This document shows positions 41,245 through 47,760 of a stretch of DNA of 47,760 nt, one piece after another. This DNA comes from Clostridia bacterium. Lineage in GTDB: Bacteria > Bacillota > Clostridia > Oscillospirales > CAG-272. Where the stretch lies: assembly GCA_017545225.1 (NCBI GenBank), contig JAFWPR010000096.1, forward strand, positions 1 to 47,760. The letters run 5' to 3'. The notes beneath the pieces are model-generated. The model was not told the DNA's origin and searched no databases. It worked only from the letters and a program-made list of their open reading frames with translations. Within the stretch, counting starts at the first letter, position 1. The number at the start of each line of letters is the position of its first letter. The translations under genes and the position numbers were made by a program.

Positions 41245-42450
41245 TTAATCGTGTTTCTTAAACTTATAATATTCGTTGACGAGCGATCTGTACCCGAGCG
41301 ATTTCAGTTTTTCGTACGTGACCGAGTAGTTTCCCTTGTAGTGCCGCCCGCTTTTTATATACCGCAGGCATTCCGCGAAATACCGGTCCAGCTCGCGCAG
41401 GCCCCTGTCCGTCGTGAGGACGGGAAAGAACCAGCGGCTCCAGTTGAAATCGCGCTCCTCCCCGTCGTCATAGAACTTCCGGTTGAAGATGCGGATGACG
41501 ACCTTCGCCGCGCGGTCGAAATCGACGTCCTTCCTCGTCCGCCAGCGGTACAGCGCGCGGCATTTGCGCCTCATCTTGTCCTTCATCTTCTTCACCGCGG
41601 CGTCGGAGAGGTCGAACCGCCCGTCCGCGTACTTGAAGCCGAGAAACTCCCACGGCTCCCCGGGCCCCGTGACCGTCACCTTGTCCGGGTTGAGCGACAG
41701 CCCCTTTTCGGTCAGATGATCGGTCAGGATATGCCGATACTCTTCAAGCGACTCCACGCTCGGGGCGAAGATCAGAATATCGTCGGAATAGCGGAAGTAA
41801 GAAACTCCCATCCCGTCGAAAAGACGGTCGAGCGACGTTAAATAGACGTTTGCCGAAAAAGCCGACAGCGGCACTCCCGCCATCGCTCCGCGGTTCCCGT
41901 GAACGAGCCGGTCGCCGTCCCACGCGAGGCCCGCCTTGAAGAAATCGGTCAGGAACGCGAGCATTTCGGGATCGTCGCGGATAACGTCGCTGAAGATCTG
42001 AACGAGCCGGTCCGCCGGGATCGAGTTGAAATAGTCGTGGACGTCCGCTTTGAGAACGTACGACCGCCCCGGATCCGCGCCGCGGACGATGCCGTCAAGC
42101 GCGTCCTTCGCGGAGAGATTTCTCCTGAACGAGTAGCACGACGGGGAAAGATACCCGTCGTACCGGTAAAGAAGATATGAGAGCAGCTTCAGGACCGGGA
42201 CCTCGTCCGCGGGGAACGTGTAAACGATCCGCTTTTTCGAGCTTCCGATTTTGTTTATGACGCGGCGCGAGGGCAGGGAAAAGCCGTGATCAGGCTTTGA
42301 GATCCGCTCCGTGACGGAAAGGTACTTTTCCTCTGCGATATATGCGTCGAGCCGGCCGAGATCCCGGTCCGAGATATGGCCGTGTTCCGTTTTATACTCC
42401 CTGAATCGCCGCCAAACGGCGGGATCGGAGAGTTTGTCAAGAATTCCCAT
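41245..42450 (-). CDS. solitary reverse transcriptase, unclassified group
   Basis: A 401-residue RT with all palm motifs but no accessory domain. Asp136 (motif A, KADVHDYFNSI), GVPLSAFSANVYL (motif 4/B, near 192), and YSDD at 221-224 (Asp223, Asp224), followed by LSLNPDK and PWEFLGFKY (motifs D/E). The C-terminal about 120 residues resemble a thumb. No maturase X domain, HNH endonuclease or DNA-binding domain is present, so it is not a group II intron enzyme. It lacks the NAxxH and final VTG hallmarks of retron RTs. ATG 42450 has no Shine-Dalgarno sequence; the 10 bases before it end an inverted-repeat arm. A longer TTG start at 42546 would translate the leader and is less likely. Confidence 0.88.
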   Translation of the reverse strand: MGILDKLSDPAVWRRFREYKTEHGHISDRDLGRLDAYIAEEKYLSVTERISKPDHGFSLPSRRVINKIGSSKKRIVYTFPADEVPVLKLLSYLLYRYDGYLSPSCYSFRRNLSAKDALDGIVRGADPGRSYVLKADVHDYFNSIPADRLVQIFSDVIRDDPEMLAFLTDFFKAGLAWDGDRLVHGNRGAMAGVPLSAFSANVYLTSLDRLFDGMGVSYFRYSDDILIFAPSVESLEEYRHILTDHLTEKGLSLNPDKVTVTGPGEPWEFLGFKYADGRFDLSDAAVKKMKDKMRRKCRALYRWRTRKDVDFDRAAKVVIRIFNRKFYDDGEERDFNWSRWFFPVLTTDRGLRELDRYFAECLRYIKSGRHYKGNYSVTYEKLKSLGYRSLVNEYYKFKKHD

Positions 42451-42459
42451 AATAAAAAA

Positions 42460-42604
42460 CAAAAGAAGAAAGGGAAAACGTTTTGAAATGGCATAGGTAT
42501 GCCATGATACAAGACTGAACGCCGTCAGGCCGCCTGCAAGGCACAAGTTAGGCGGCGCTTCGTCCTTCGCAGGCGCGAAAGATCGCGTTTCCCTTTCTTC
42601 TTTG
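42460..42604 (-). ncRNA. inverted-repeat-bounded candidate ncRNA upstream of the RT
   Basis: Arms with core AAAGAAGAAAGGGAAA (left 42462-42477) and TTTCCCTTTCTTCTTT (right 42588-42603) are perfectly complementary over 16 bp, and extend to about 19 bp with two single-base bulges (42460-42480, 42586-42604). Between them are hairpins GCCGCCT/AGGCGGC (seven bp), ATGGCATA-gg-TATGCCAT (eight bp) and GCGA/TCGC. The element lies between the gene at 42632-43195 and the RT, on the RT strand, and ends 10 bases before the RT start codon. The layout matches retron msr-msd or other RT-linked RNAs; that it is transcribed as such is inference. Confidence 0.6.
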
Positions 42605-42631
42605 TCGGCTGAAAACTGATCGCTTCAGGTA

Positions 42632-43195
42632 TTACCCGAGGTATTTGTGCAGACGCTGCGTTATGTACGGCACGCTGTTCGGCTCGGCGACCCAGAAGTT
42701 TATGAGCGGAACGCCAGCCGCCGCGGCCTGCTGTTTCGACCATCGGTACGTGCGTCTGCCGAATTCCGACTTGCCGCCGACGACGATGAAGAGGCGCGGC
42801 GTGCCGCCCGAATAGACGCCGTAGGTGTAGTTCAGGAACTTGCCCGTCCCGCCGATCTCCGTCGGCGATACGTTCTCGCGAACGGTGAAGGCGGCGAAAT
42901 CGGACGCGAGCACCTCGCGCAGCTTCGCCGCGACGGGCCGCCCGTCGTCGAAATACATCGGATCGACCGTCTCCTCGGCGTACGCCGGCGCCGCGGACGG
43001 CGCGGAAAACGACTGACCCGACCCCGTCGGAGCGGTATTCGCCGTTCCCGCGGATCTGTTCGTTCCGAACAGGCCGTTTATCGCGTCGTTCACCGCGTTC
43101 CCGACCGCCTGATTCGCCGCGTTTCGCGCGTCTCTCTCGGCTTCGTTCGTGACCTGCTTAACTGTATTTTTTATCAACTTGTCAAGAAATCCCAT
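42632..43195 (-). CDS. uncharacterised protein upstream of the RT
   Basis: A 187-residue protein that I do not recognise. N-terminal MGFLDKLIKN and an amphipathic Ala/Asn-rich helix (about 1-42), a Ser/Ala/Thr/Pro linker (about 43-72), then a compact C-terminal domain (about 75-187) with LFIVVGGKSEFGRRTYRW and VPLINFWVAEPNSVPYI. It has no signal peptide and no clear catalytic motif. GGAGGA (43201-43206) five bases before ATG 43195. The stop lies 27 bp before the inverted-repeat element, with no promoter between, so this gene, the element and the RT may form one transcript. The RT also starts MG-x-LDKL, an intriguing but possibly chance similarity. Confidence 0.75.
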   Translation of the reverse strand: MGFLDKLIKNTVKQVTNEAERDARNAANQAVGNAVNDAINGLFGTNRSAGTANTAPTGSGQSFSAPSAAPAYAEETVDPMYFDDGRPVAAKLREVLASDFAAFTVRENVSPTEIGGTGKFLNYTYGVYSGGTPRLFIVVGGKSEFGRRTYRWSKQQAAAAGVPLINFWVAEPNSVPYITQRLHKYLG

Positions 43196-43249
43196 AATTA
43201 TCCTCCGTTCCCGGGCTCCCGCCCGTTTCTTCGCGGACTCTACGGAATA

Positions 43250-43278
43250 AGGATATCACAATATGAAGGGGAAATCAA
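43250..43278 (-). promoter_or_regulatory. promoter of the gene upstream of the RT
   Basis: Minus strand TTGATT (43273-43278), 17-bp spacer, TATCCT (43250-43255). Confidence 0.55.
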
Positions 43279-43319
43279 GGATTATCGGTTGATACGTTTC
43301 CGACCCGTCGGGACCGGAC

Positions 43320-43348
43320 TTGATTATCAGCCGGGAGTGGGGTATAAT
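43320..43348 (+). promoter_or_regulatory. promoter of the TipAS-like gene
   Basis: TTGATT (43320-43325), 17-bp spacer, TATAAT (43343-43348). Confidence 0.75.
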
Positions 43349-43376
43349 TGAGACAAATATCGTGGGGGATCAGACT

Positions 43377-43781
43377 ATGAAAAACAACCCGACAACAGAC
43401 GCGCCGGATCGCTATACCGAAGAGGCGAAACGGCGATGGGGCGGCACGGAAGCGTGGAAAGAATACGAAAGTAAAACGGCGCGCACTTCACCCGAAGAGA
43501 GGGAAGATGCCCTGAAAGGGCTCACGGACATCTTCACCCGGATCGGCGAACTGAAAGACCGCTCACCGAGGGATCCCGAAGTCCGGGCGCAGATCGCCGG
43601 TTTGCAGGAGTATATCACCCGTCATTTCTATAACTGCACCGACGAGATCTTCTCCGGCCTCGGAAAAATGTACTCCGCCGACTGGCGTTTTAAGGAAAAC
43701 ATAGATAAAGCCGGCGGCCCCGGCACGGCAGAGTTTGTTTCGGAAGCGATAGAGGTTTATTATCAAGAGAAGAACGGATAA
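43377..43781 (+). CDS. stand-alone TipAS-like antibiotic-binding protein
   Basis: A 134-residue protein matching the TipAS domain, the globin-like thiopeptide-binding half of the MerR-type regulator TipA. The signature is clear: YTEEAKRRWGGTEAWKEYES, then HFYNCTDEIFSGLGKMYSADWRF and IDKAGGPGTAEFVSEAI. The MerR DNA-binding half is absent, as in the short TipAS forms that only sequester drugs. The ATG 43377 follows GGGGGA; the upstream frame to 43320 overlaps the promoter and is not used. Role in drug immunity is inferred from the family. Confidence 0.87.
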   Translation: MKNNPTTDAPDRYTEEAKRRWGGTEAWKEYESKTARTSPEEREDALKGLTDIFTRIGELKDRSPRDPEVRAQIAGLQEYITRHFYNCTDEIFSGLGKMYSADWRFKENIDKAGGPGTAEFVSEAIEVYYQEKNG

Positions 43782-43800
43782 CGAAAACGGAATACGTCAT

Positions 43801-43834
43801 AAGCGAAATCGAACACGGTTTCGCTTTTCCTTTT
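43801..43834 (+). terminator. intrinsic terminator after the TipAS-like gene
   Basis: Arms AAGCGAAA (43801-43808) and TTTCGCTT (43819-43826), then a U-rich tail. Confidence 0.8.
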
Positions 43835-43871
43835 ACAAGGTGAAAAACGCCTTTGTGTTGCTTATATCCCG

Positions 43872-43917
43872 TTGACTCATAATCCGCGGACTATTACAAT
43901 GAAAATGGATAATTGTA
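43872..43917 (+). promoter_or_regulatory. promoter and operator of the restriction-modification operon
   Basis: TTGACT (43872-43877), 17-bp spacer, TACAAT (43895-43900). The -10 box is one arm of an inverted repeat TACAAT (43895-43900) and ATTGTA (43912-43917), a likely site for the XRE regulator encoded next. GACT also occurs twice (43874-43877 and 43888-43891), reminiscent of half sites of C-protein boxes. Confidence 0.65.
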
Positions 43918-43936
43918 GAAACGTGTCGGAGGTCAT

Positions 43937-44146
43937 ATGATCACAGAAGAATTGGGAAAGCGTATTCAAGAACTCAGGAAAGATAAAACCGGGCTTTCTC
44001 AGGAAAAATTTGCTCTGCAAATAGATATGGACCGTAGTTATTTCGCTTCCGTAGAATCCGGGAAACGCAACATATCCATAGTAAATATCAAAAGAATCGC
44101 CGACGGTCTCGGCGTTTCCCTCAGCGAGTTGTTTAAGGGGATTTGA
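43937..44146 (+). CDS. XRE-family regulator (C-protein-like)
   Basis: A 69-residue helix-turn-helix protein, nearly all of it the HTH domain: GLSQEKFALQIDMDRSYFASVESGKRNISIVNIKRIADGL with the recognition helix at about 31-42. Small XRE proteins leading type II restriction-modification operons are controller (C) proteins that delay endonuclease until the host is methylated. GGAGG (43928-43932) precedes ATG 43937. The gene is followed after four bases by vsr. Base use here switches to A+T-rich compared with the genes to the left. Confidence 0.85.
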   Translation: MITEELGKRIQELRKDKTGLSQEKFALQIDMDRSYFASVESGKRNISIVNIKRIADGLGVSLSELFKGI

Positions 44147-44150
44147 TACC

Positions 44151-44567
44151 ATGGATAAACACACTCCCGAACAGCGCCGCAAAAACATGCAGGCGGTAAA
44201 AAACAAAGATTCCAAAATTGAATTGTTGTTGAGAACTGAATTATGGAATCGCGGATTACGTTACAGAAAAAACGTTAAATCCATTTACGGACATCCCGAT
44301 ATTGCTTTTATCGGCAAAAAAGTGGCCGTATTTGTTGACAGCGAGTTTTGGCACGGCTTTGATTGGGAGAATCGAAAGAAAGATTTCAAATCACATCAAG
44401 AATTTTGGATTCCCAAGATAGAGCGAAACATTCAACGCGATATTGAAGTCAATGAAAAGCTTAAATCGGAAGGATGGGCTGTCATCCGTTTTTGGGGTAA
44501 AGAGATTAAATCAAATCTCAAAGAATGCGCCGACAGTATAGAAAGGGCGGTAAAGAATAATGATTAA
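44151..44567 (+). CDS. vsr: very short patch repair endonuclease
   Basis: A 138-residue endonuclease that nicks 5' of the T in T:G mismatches arising when 5-methylcytosine deaminates. The family features are seen: TPEQRRKNMQAVKNKDSKIE (N-terminal zinc-free start), GHPDIAFIGKKVAVFVDSEFWHG with the active Asp, and the C-terminal KIERNIQRD and GWAVIRFWGKE. The usual DGCFWHGC is DSEFWHGF here, so two zinc-binding Cys may be missing. Its presence means the adjacent methylase makes 5-methylcytosine. It overlaps the methyltransferase gene by eight bases. Confidence 0.9.
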   Translation: MDKHTPEQRRKNMQAVKNKDSKIELLLRTELWNRGLRYRKNVKSIYGHPDIAFIGKKVAVFVDSEFWHGFDWENRKKDFKSHQEFWIPKIERNIQRDIEVNEKLKSEGWAVIRFWGKEIKSNLKECADSIERAVKNND

Positions 44568-46338
44568 ATTGGCAACAGTTTTCAGTGGAATCGGAGCCAT
44601 TGAACACGCTTTGGACAGAATGAATATTGATCATAGAATTGTATTTGCCTGTGATAACGGTGATATTGACATTCTCAGCAAAGAAATCGGTATGAATATC
44701 GATGACATCAAAGCAGAAACCGACCTTTTGGCAAAAACAATAAATGATTTGCAAATTGATGAAGCAGTAGATGACCTTTATAAGCAACAGCTATTTGAAA
44801 TGTTTCAGGAGATGCAGCACAAATTCGATCAAATTCTCAAAACATTGGGGTCTCTTGATTTTTGTCCGATTTCGGTTGAAAGCGTTTTATTGCGAATTCT
44901 TAAAATGGAATCTCTGAAAAAGGCGCGTCTTAATGAATACAAATTGTTTTTGAAAACACTGTCTCAAGGATCAAAAGAGCAACGTAAACTCAAGGCATTT
45001 CAAGTTATTTTGGAAATTACGAATGACTTCAAAAAGGATAATTCTTTAGACCTTCTCGGTCGTGATCACGATTTTTCGAGTTCAGATGGAATTGAGTGGC
45101 GATTAATAAGTAATGACATCAAGCAGCTTTATGATTATCTTGAAGGCACAAATGGAAAAAAGATCATTCGCAAAGTACAAGATTTATCTCAAAGAACCAG
45201 CCAATTACACGAAAAAATCAATTATCTTCGTGTCCAAAAGGAACTGGATGATTTAGGAGAAGATTGGGCCGCACGAAAAAAATATGTTGATAACCTTTAT
45301 CGGGGATTGGAAAGCCGAAATAAAGTTAAACAATCTTACATGGCGAATTATTCTGTATCGGAAGATAACTTTCATTGGAATGTTGCATTTTTAAATGGTA
45401 AGCAGTATTACAGACAAGTCGATCTTTTCGTCGGCGGAAGTCCCTGTCAGAGTTTTTCTCTTGTTGGCAAACAAAGAGGTTTAGAGGATACAAGAGGAAC
45501 ACTGTTTTATGAGTATGCCCGTCTGATTAAAGAAATTGAACCCAAAATATTTATTTATGAAAACGTAAAAGCGGTACTCACCAATGACAACGGAAAGACA
45601 TGGGAAAAGATGCAGGAAGTGTTCCGTGAATTGGGATATCGGTATTTCTTCGCGGTACTGAATGCAAAGGACTACGGAATCCCGCAAAACCGTGAGCGTT
45701 TATTTGTTGTCGGTTTCAGAAATGATATAGCACCGCAAGAAGATTTCCGTTTCCCGGATCCCATTCCATTGGAGAAAAAAATGAGCGATTTTTTGATTGA
45801 TAGTGCTCCGGGAGGGTACTTCTTGCCGAAAAAAGGGGTTGAATTCGTTACCAAAGAAAAGAATTTAGCCAAGAGTTTCACACAGATTGACGGCGATGTT
45901 CAGTTGTGCCAAAAGAAAAACCAGCAATTTAATTGGCACGGTGATTTTGTGTTCCAGTCCGAAGAAGACGCGGAAAAACACAACATTCCGGATTTGGAAA
46001 AATACTTCCTTTCCGAAAAAGTCAGAAAATATGTTCTTGCAACCGGAACCAAAAATTTTTACAGCAGACCTGCAATTGATTTGGATATTGCCCGTCCGTT
46101 GCTGACAACGATGCATAAAATGCATCGTGCCGGAGTTGACAATTATGTCACAACACAAGGTCGATTGAGAAAACTGACTCCGAGGGAATGCTTGAGGTTG
46201 ATGGGTTTCAGCGATGATTTTAAGATCGTTGTTGCTGACACAGCCATGTATCAGCAGGCGGGAAACAGTATTGTTGTTGATGTGCTTATCGCTATTTTGA
46301 AAAAATTAGATATTGAGAGGTATGCAGATGAAGATTAA
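44560..46338 (+). CDS. DNA (cytosine-5-)-methyltransferase with large insertion
   Basis: A 592-residue C5-methyltransferase. Motif I FSGIGAIEHAL (8-18), motif IV GGSPCQSFS with catalytic Cys296, motif VI FIYENVKAV, motif VIII QNRERLFVVGF, motifs IX-X RKLTPRECLRLMGFSDDF and QQAGNSIVVDVL. In most small family members motif IV comes near residue 75, so about 200 residues are inserted between motifs I and IV. The insertion is charged and helical (ILKMESLKKARLNEYKLFL, DLSQRTSQLHEKINYLRVQ) and looks like coiled coil. It is A+T-rich like its neighbours. The target recognition domain follows motif VIII. The frame overlaps vsr and the next gene. Confidence 0.92.
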   Translation: MIKLATVFSGIGAIEHALDRMNIDHRIVFACDNGDIDILSKEIGMNIDDIKAETDLLAKTINDLQIDEAVDDLYKQQLFEMFQEMQHKFDQILKTLGSLDFCPISVESVLLRILKMESLKKARLNEYKLFLKTLSQGSKEQRKLKAFQVILEITNDFKKDNSLDLLGRDHDFSSSDGIEWRLISNDIKQLYDYLEGTNGKKIIRKVQDLSQRTSQLHEKINYLRVQKELDDLGEDWAARKKYVDNLYRGLESRNKVKQSYMANYSVSEDNFHWNVAFLNGKQYYRQVDLFVGGSPCQSFSLVGKQRGLEDTRGTLFYEYARLIKEIEPKIFIYENVKAVLTNDNGKTWEKMQEVFRELGYRYFFAVLNAKDYGIPQNRERLFVVGFRNDIAPQEDFRFPDPIPLEKKMSDFLIDSAPGGYFLPKKGVEFVTKEKNLAKSFTQIDGDVQLCQKKNQQFNWHGDFVFQSEEDAEKHNIPDLEKYFLSEKVRKYVLATGTKNFYSRPAIDLDIARPLLTTMHKMHRAGVDNYVTTQGRLRKLTPRECLRLMGFSDDFKIVVADTAMYQQAGNSIVVDVLIAILKKLDIERYADED

Positions 46339-47344
46339 CGGCGAAAACTATCCGACTATTTCTGTCTTTCCTTCAATGATGACAGTCCCCGATTGCGTGG
46401 TGGTAGGCAGTAATAAACTCGGTCATGGACACGGAGAAGCAAAATTCTACATCTCATCAAAAAATGACATGTATGATTTTTACGGGCCGCAAGGCTTCAG
46501 TGCCAAATGCTTCATGCTCAAAACCGATTTGATAGCATATCTTCTTGCAATCCGAAATGAGTATTTTGAACCATCTCAGGAATACGCAAGAAAAGACAAA
46601 TTGCCGCAGCTTTGGAAAGAACGTTATAGCATGGTCAATGATTTGGAAGATGTTATCTTCTTTCAAGTGAATGATCAAGATCAGATTGAAGGTCCGAGAG
46701 GATATGTGAATTCCACCGACAGAGCTTATCGGGTTTTGCGAGAGCTTGCTTTGCCTTTGGTTAGTTATGTCTATGTTGAAAAAGTCGGCGACAAAGCCAA
46801 TCCCTTGTTTTATTGGAAACTGTTTGTTGATTTTGATGCAATTTGGGAAAAGCAAAACGGACCGCTTGTTTTTCACTATGGGAAGAAAAAGGACGGCGAA
46901 CTTCGGACGCCTGTTGCTCAAACCAAAAAAGAAGAAGAAAAAAGAAAAGAGATTTCCAAAGCAAGAGACGGGCAGGGAAAATACAGAGAACAATTGCTCG
47001 AGCAATGTCGGTATTGTCCGTTTACGATGATTTCCGATGAAAGGTTATTGATTGCAAGTCATATTAAACCTTGGGCTGCTTCAAATGACGAGGAAAAAAG
47101 CGATCCGTACAATGGGTATATGCTTTCCCCTCTATTTGACAAGCTTTTTGATCGCGGATTTATTACGGTTACATCAAACAGGCATGTCATTTTGTCCGAG
47201 TTTATTTCACCCTACACTTGGAAGCAGATCGGAATTCAAAACGATACATTTATAAAAGCCTTACCTATGGATGAGAACAGAATAAAGTATTTGGATTTTC
47301 ATCATCAATCTGTTTTTAAGGGTTCATATAAATTCGAGGATTAA
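46328..47344 (+). CDS. HNH restriction endonuclease
   Basis: A 338-residue protein, most likely the cognate type II restriction enzyme. The C-terminal HNH_2 domain (about 230-300) shows C-x-x-C (CRYC), ASHIKPWA with the first His, DPYNGYMLSPLFDKLFDRGFIT with the Asn. The usual third His position in the last motif is Asp (LFDKLFDRG), common in this group. The N-terminal 200 residues do not match a family I know and presumably recognise the DNA site. SD GAGAGG (46315-46320) picks ATG 46328; the two ATG upstream are too close to the SD. It overlaps the methyltransferase end by eleven bases. Confidence 0.85.
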   Translation: MKINGENYPTISVFPSMMTVPDCVVVGSNKLGHGHGEAKFYISSKNDMYDFYGPQGFSAKCFMLKTDLIAYLLAIRNEYFEPSQEYARKDKLPQLWKERYSMVNDLEDVIFFQVNDQDQIEGPRGYVNSTDRAYRVLRELALPLVSYVYVEKVGDKANPLFYWKLFVDFDAIWEKQNGPLVFHYGKKKDGELRTPVAQTKKEEEKRKEISKARDGQGKYREQLLEQCRYCPFTMISDERLLIASHIKPWAASNDEEKSDPYNGYMLSPLFDKLFDRGFITVTSNRHVILSEFISPYTWKQIGIQNDTFIKALPMDENRIKYLDFHHQSVFKGSYKFED

Positions 47345-47360
47345 GGACATTTGGTTCAAT

Positions 47361-47760
47361 ATGATTTTTACTTATGAACTTATGAGCGAGTGTAATGATG
47401 CCTTAAAAGTATGCAGCTTATTCTCCGGAATCGGAGGAATCGATCTAGGCTTTCAGCAAGCTGGTTTCCATGTGATTTGGGCAAATGAATTTGATAAAGA
47501 TGCTGCAACAACTTACAGACTCAATTTCGGCGACGAGCATTTGGTCGAAAAAGACATAAGAAAAATTGAAGCAGATCAAATTCCAAATTTTGATGTTTTG
47601 GTTGCTGGGTTTCCTTGTCAACCGTTTTCGATAATGGGAAAACAAAAAGGATTCAAAGATCCACGAGGGAATTTATTTTTTGAAATTGCGCGTATAGTTG
47701 AAAAGAAAAAGCCGTCTGTCATCTTTTTGGAGAATGTAGCAAATCTCGTTGAACACGATG
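47361..47760 (+). CDS. second DNA (cytosine-5-)-methyltransferase, 3' part outside the window
   Basis: The frame is open to the window edge (133 codons seen). Motif I LFSGIGGIDLGFQQAGF (20-36), motif II EFDKDAATTY, motif IV VAGFPCQPFSIMGKQKGF and motif VI FLENVANL are all in place with normal spacing, so this one lacks the insertion of the first methylase. Reading starts at ATG 47361, 16 bases after the endonuclease stop; the AAGGA there is 13 bases away, so the start may be ATG 47382 instead. Two C5 methylases in one cluster suggest an asymmetric recognition site. Confidence 0.9.
   Translation, partial: MIFTYELMSECNDALKVCSLFSGIGGIDLGFQQAGFHVIWANEFDKDAATTYRLNFGDEHLVEKDIRKIEADQIPNFDVLVAGFPCQPFSIMGKQKGFKDPRGNLFFEIARIVEKKKPSVIFLENVANLVEHD

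Noticed and set aside
41245..42450. Diversity-generating retroelement
   Set aside because: I found no template/variable repeat pair, no Avd gene and no C-type lectin target near the RT.
41245..42604. Group II intron
   Set aside because: The RT has no maturase X or endonuclease domain, and I see no domain V-like hairpin downstream of it.
41245..42604. A classical retron, stated as fact
   Set aside because: The flanking repeats fit, but the NAxxH and VTG motifs of retron RTs are not visible, and no conserved branching G could be assigned. I kept it as a candidate only.

Overview
The window looks like a chromosomal segment of an anaerobic, Gram-positive (monoderm) Clostridia-type gut bacterium. 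The reasons are: four proteins with three SLH (cell-wall anchoring) domains plus a fifth giant one, an LTA-synthase-like enzyme, a FeoA-FeoB fusion with its small Cys-rich partner, a GGGtGRT/NifU-like pair, consensus TTGACA-N17-TATAAT promoters, strong GGAGG ribosome binding sites, and GC-rich codon use over most of its length. No tRNA or rRNA was found.

Layout. 1-1.45 kb: lexA with a palindromic operator at its own start of transcription, then a small DUF551-like gene. 1.44-4.04 kb: an SLH-GH43 surface protein flanked by two inverted copies of an unusual tagged-hairpin array. 4.0-6.8 kb (minus strand): C_GCAxxG_C_C protein, GGGtGRT protein, NifU-like scaffold, FMN-binding split-barrel protein. 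6.9-15.1 kb (plus): HD protein, oligoendopeptidase F, and an 1889-residue SLH/beta-helix surface protein. 15.2-17.8 kb: a second SLH-GH43 protein and a lipoprotein. 17.9-27.4 kb: SDR, secreted-style tyrosine phosphatase, two SLH/right-handed beta-helix proteins with an M3 peptidase between them. 27.5-30.5 kb: gtrA-like, feoAB and a FeoB-associated small protein in one minus-strand operon. 30.7-39.8 kb: LTA-synthase-like protein, an exported trigger-factor-like FKBP, pyridoxamine kinase, flavodoxin, GH3 glucosidase, phytoene-desaturase-like oxidoreductase. 39.9-41.2 kb: a third hairpin array and an anion permease.

41.2-47.76 kb reads as a defence or mobile region. It holds a solitary reverse transcriptase whose 5' side carries a 145-nt element bounded by 16-bp (near 19-bp) inverted repeats, an uncharacterised gene just upstream, a stand-alone TipAS-like drug-binding protein, and then an A+T-rich type II restriction-modification cluster (XRE regulator, Vsr, C5-methyltransferase with a large internal insertion, HNH endonuclease, and a second C5-methyltransferase that runs off the end of the window).

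How the parts fit together: SLH proteins display GH43 and beta-helix (probably polysaccharide-binding or -cleaving) modules at the cell surface, while GH3 and two M3 oligopeptidases would finish oligosaccharides and peptides inside the cell. The two most interesting signals are (i) the reverse transcriptase with its inverted-repeat-bounded leader, which has the layout of a retron or defence-RT system although the RT lacks retron hallmarks, and (ii) the three arrays of short different hairpins that share a constant ATGATAT or ATGATG tag, with tag orientation flipping at the centre of each array.
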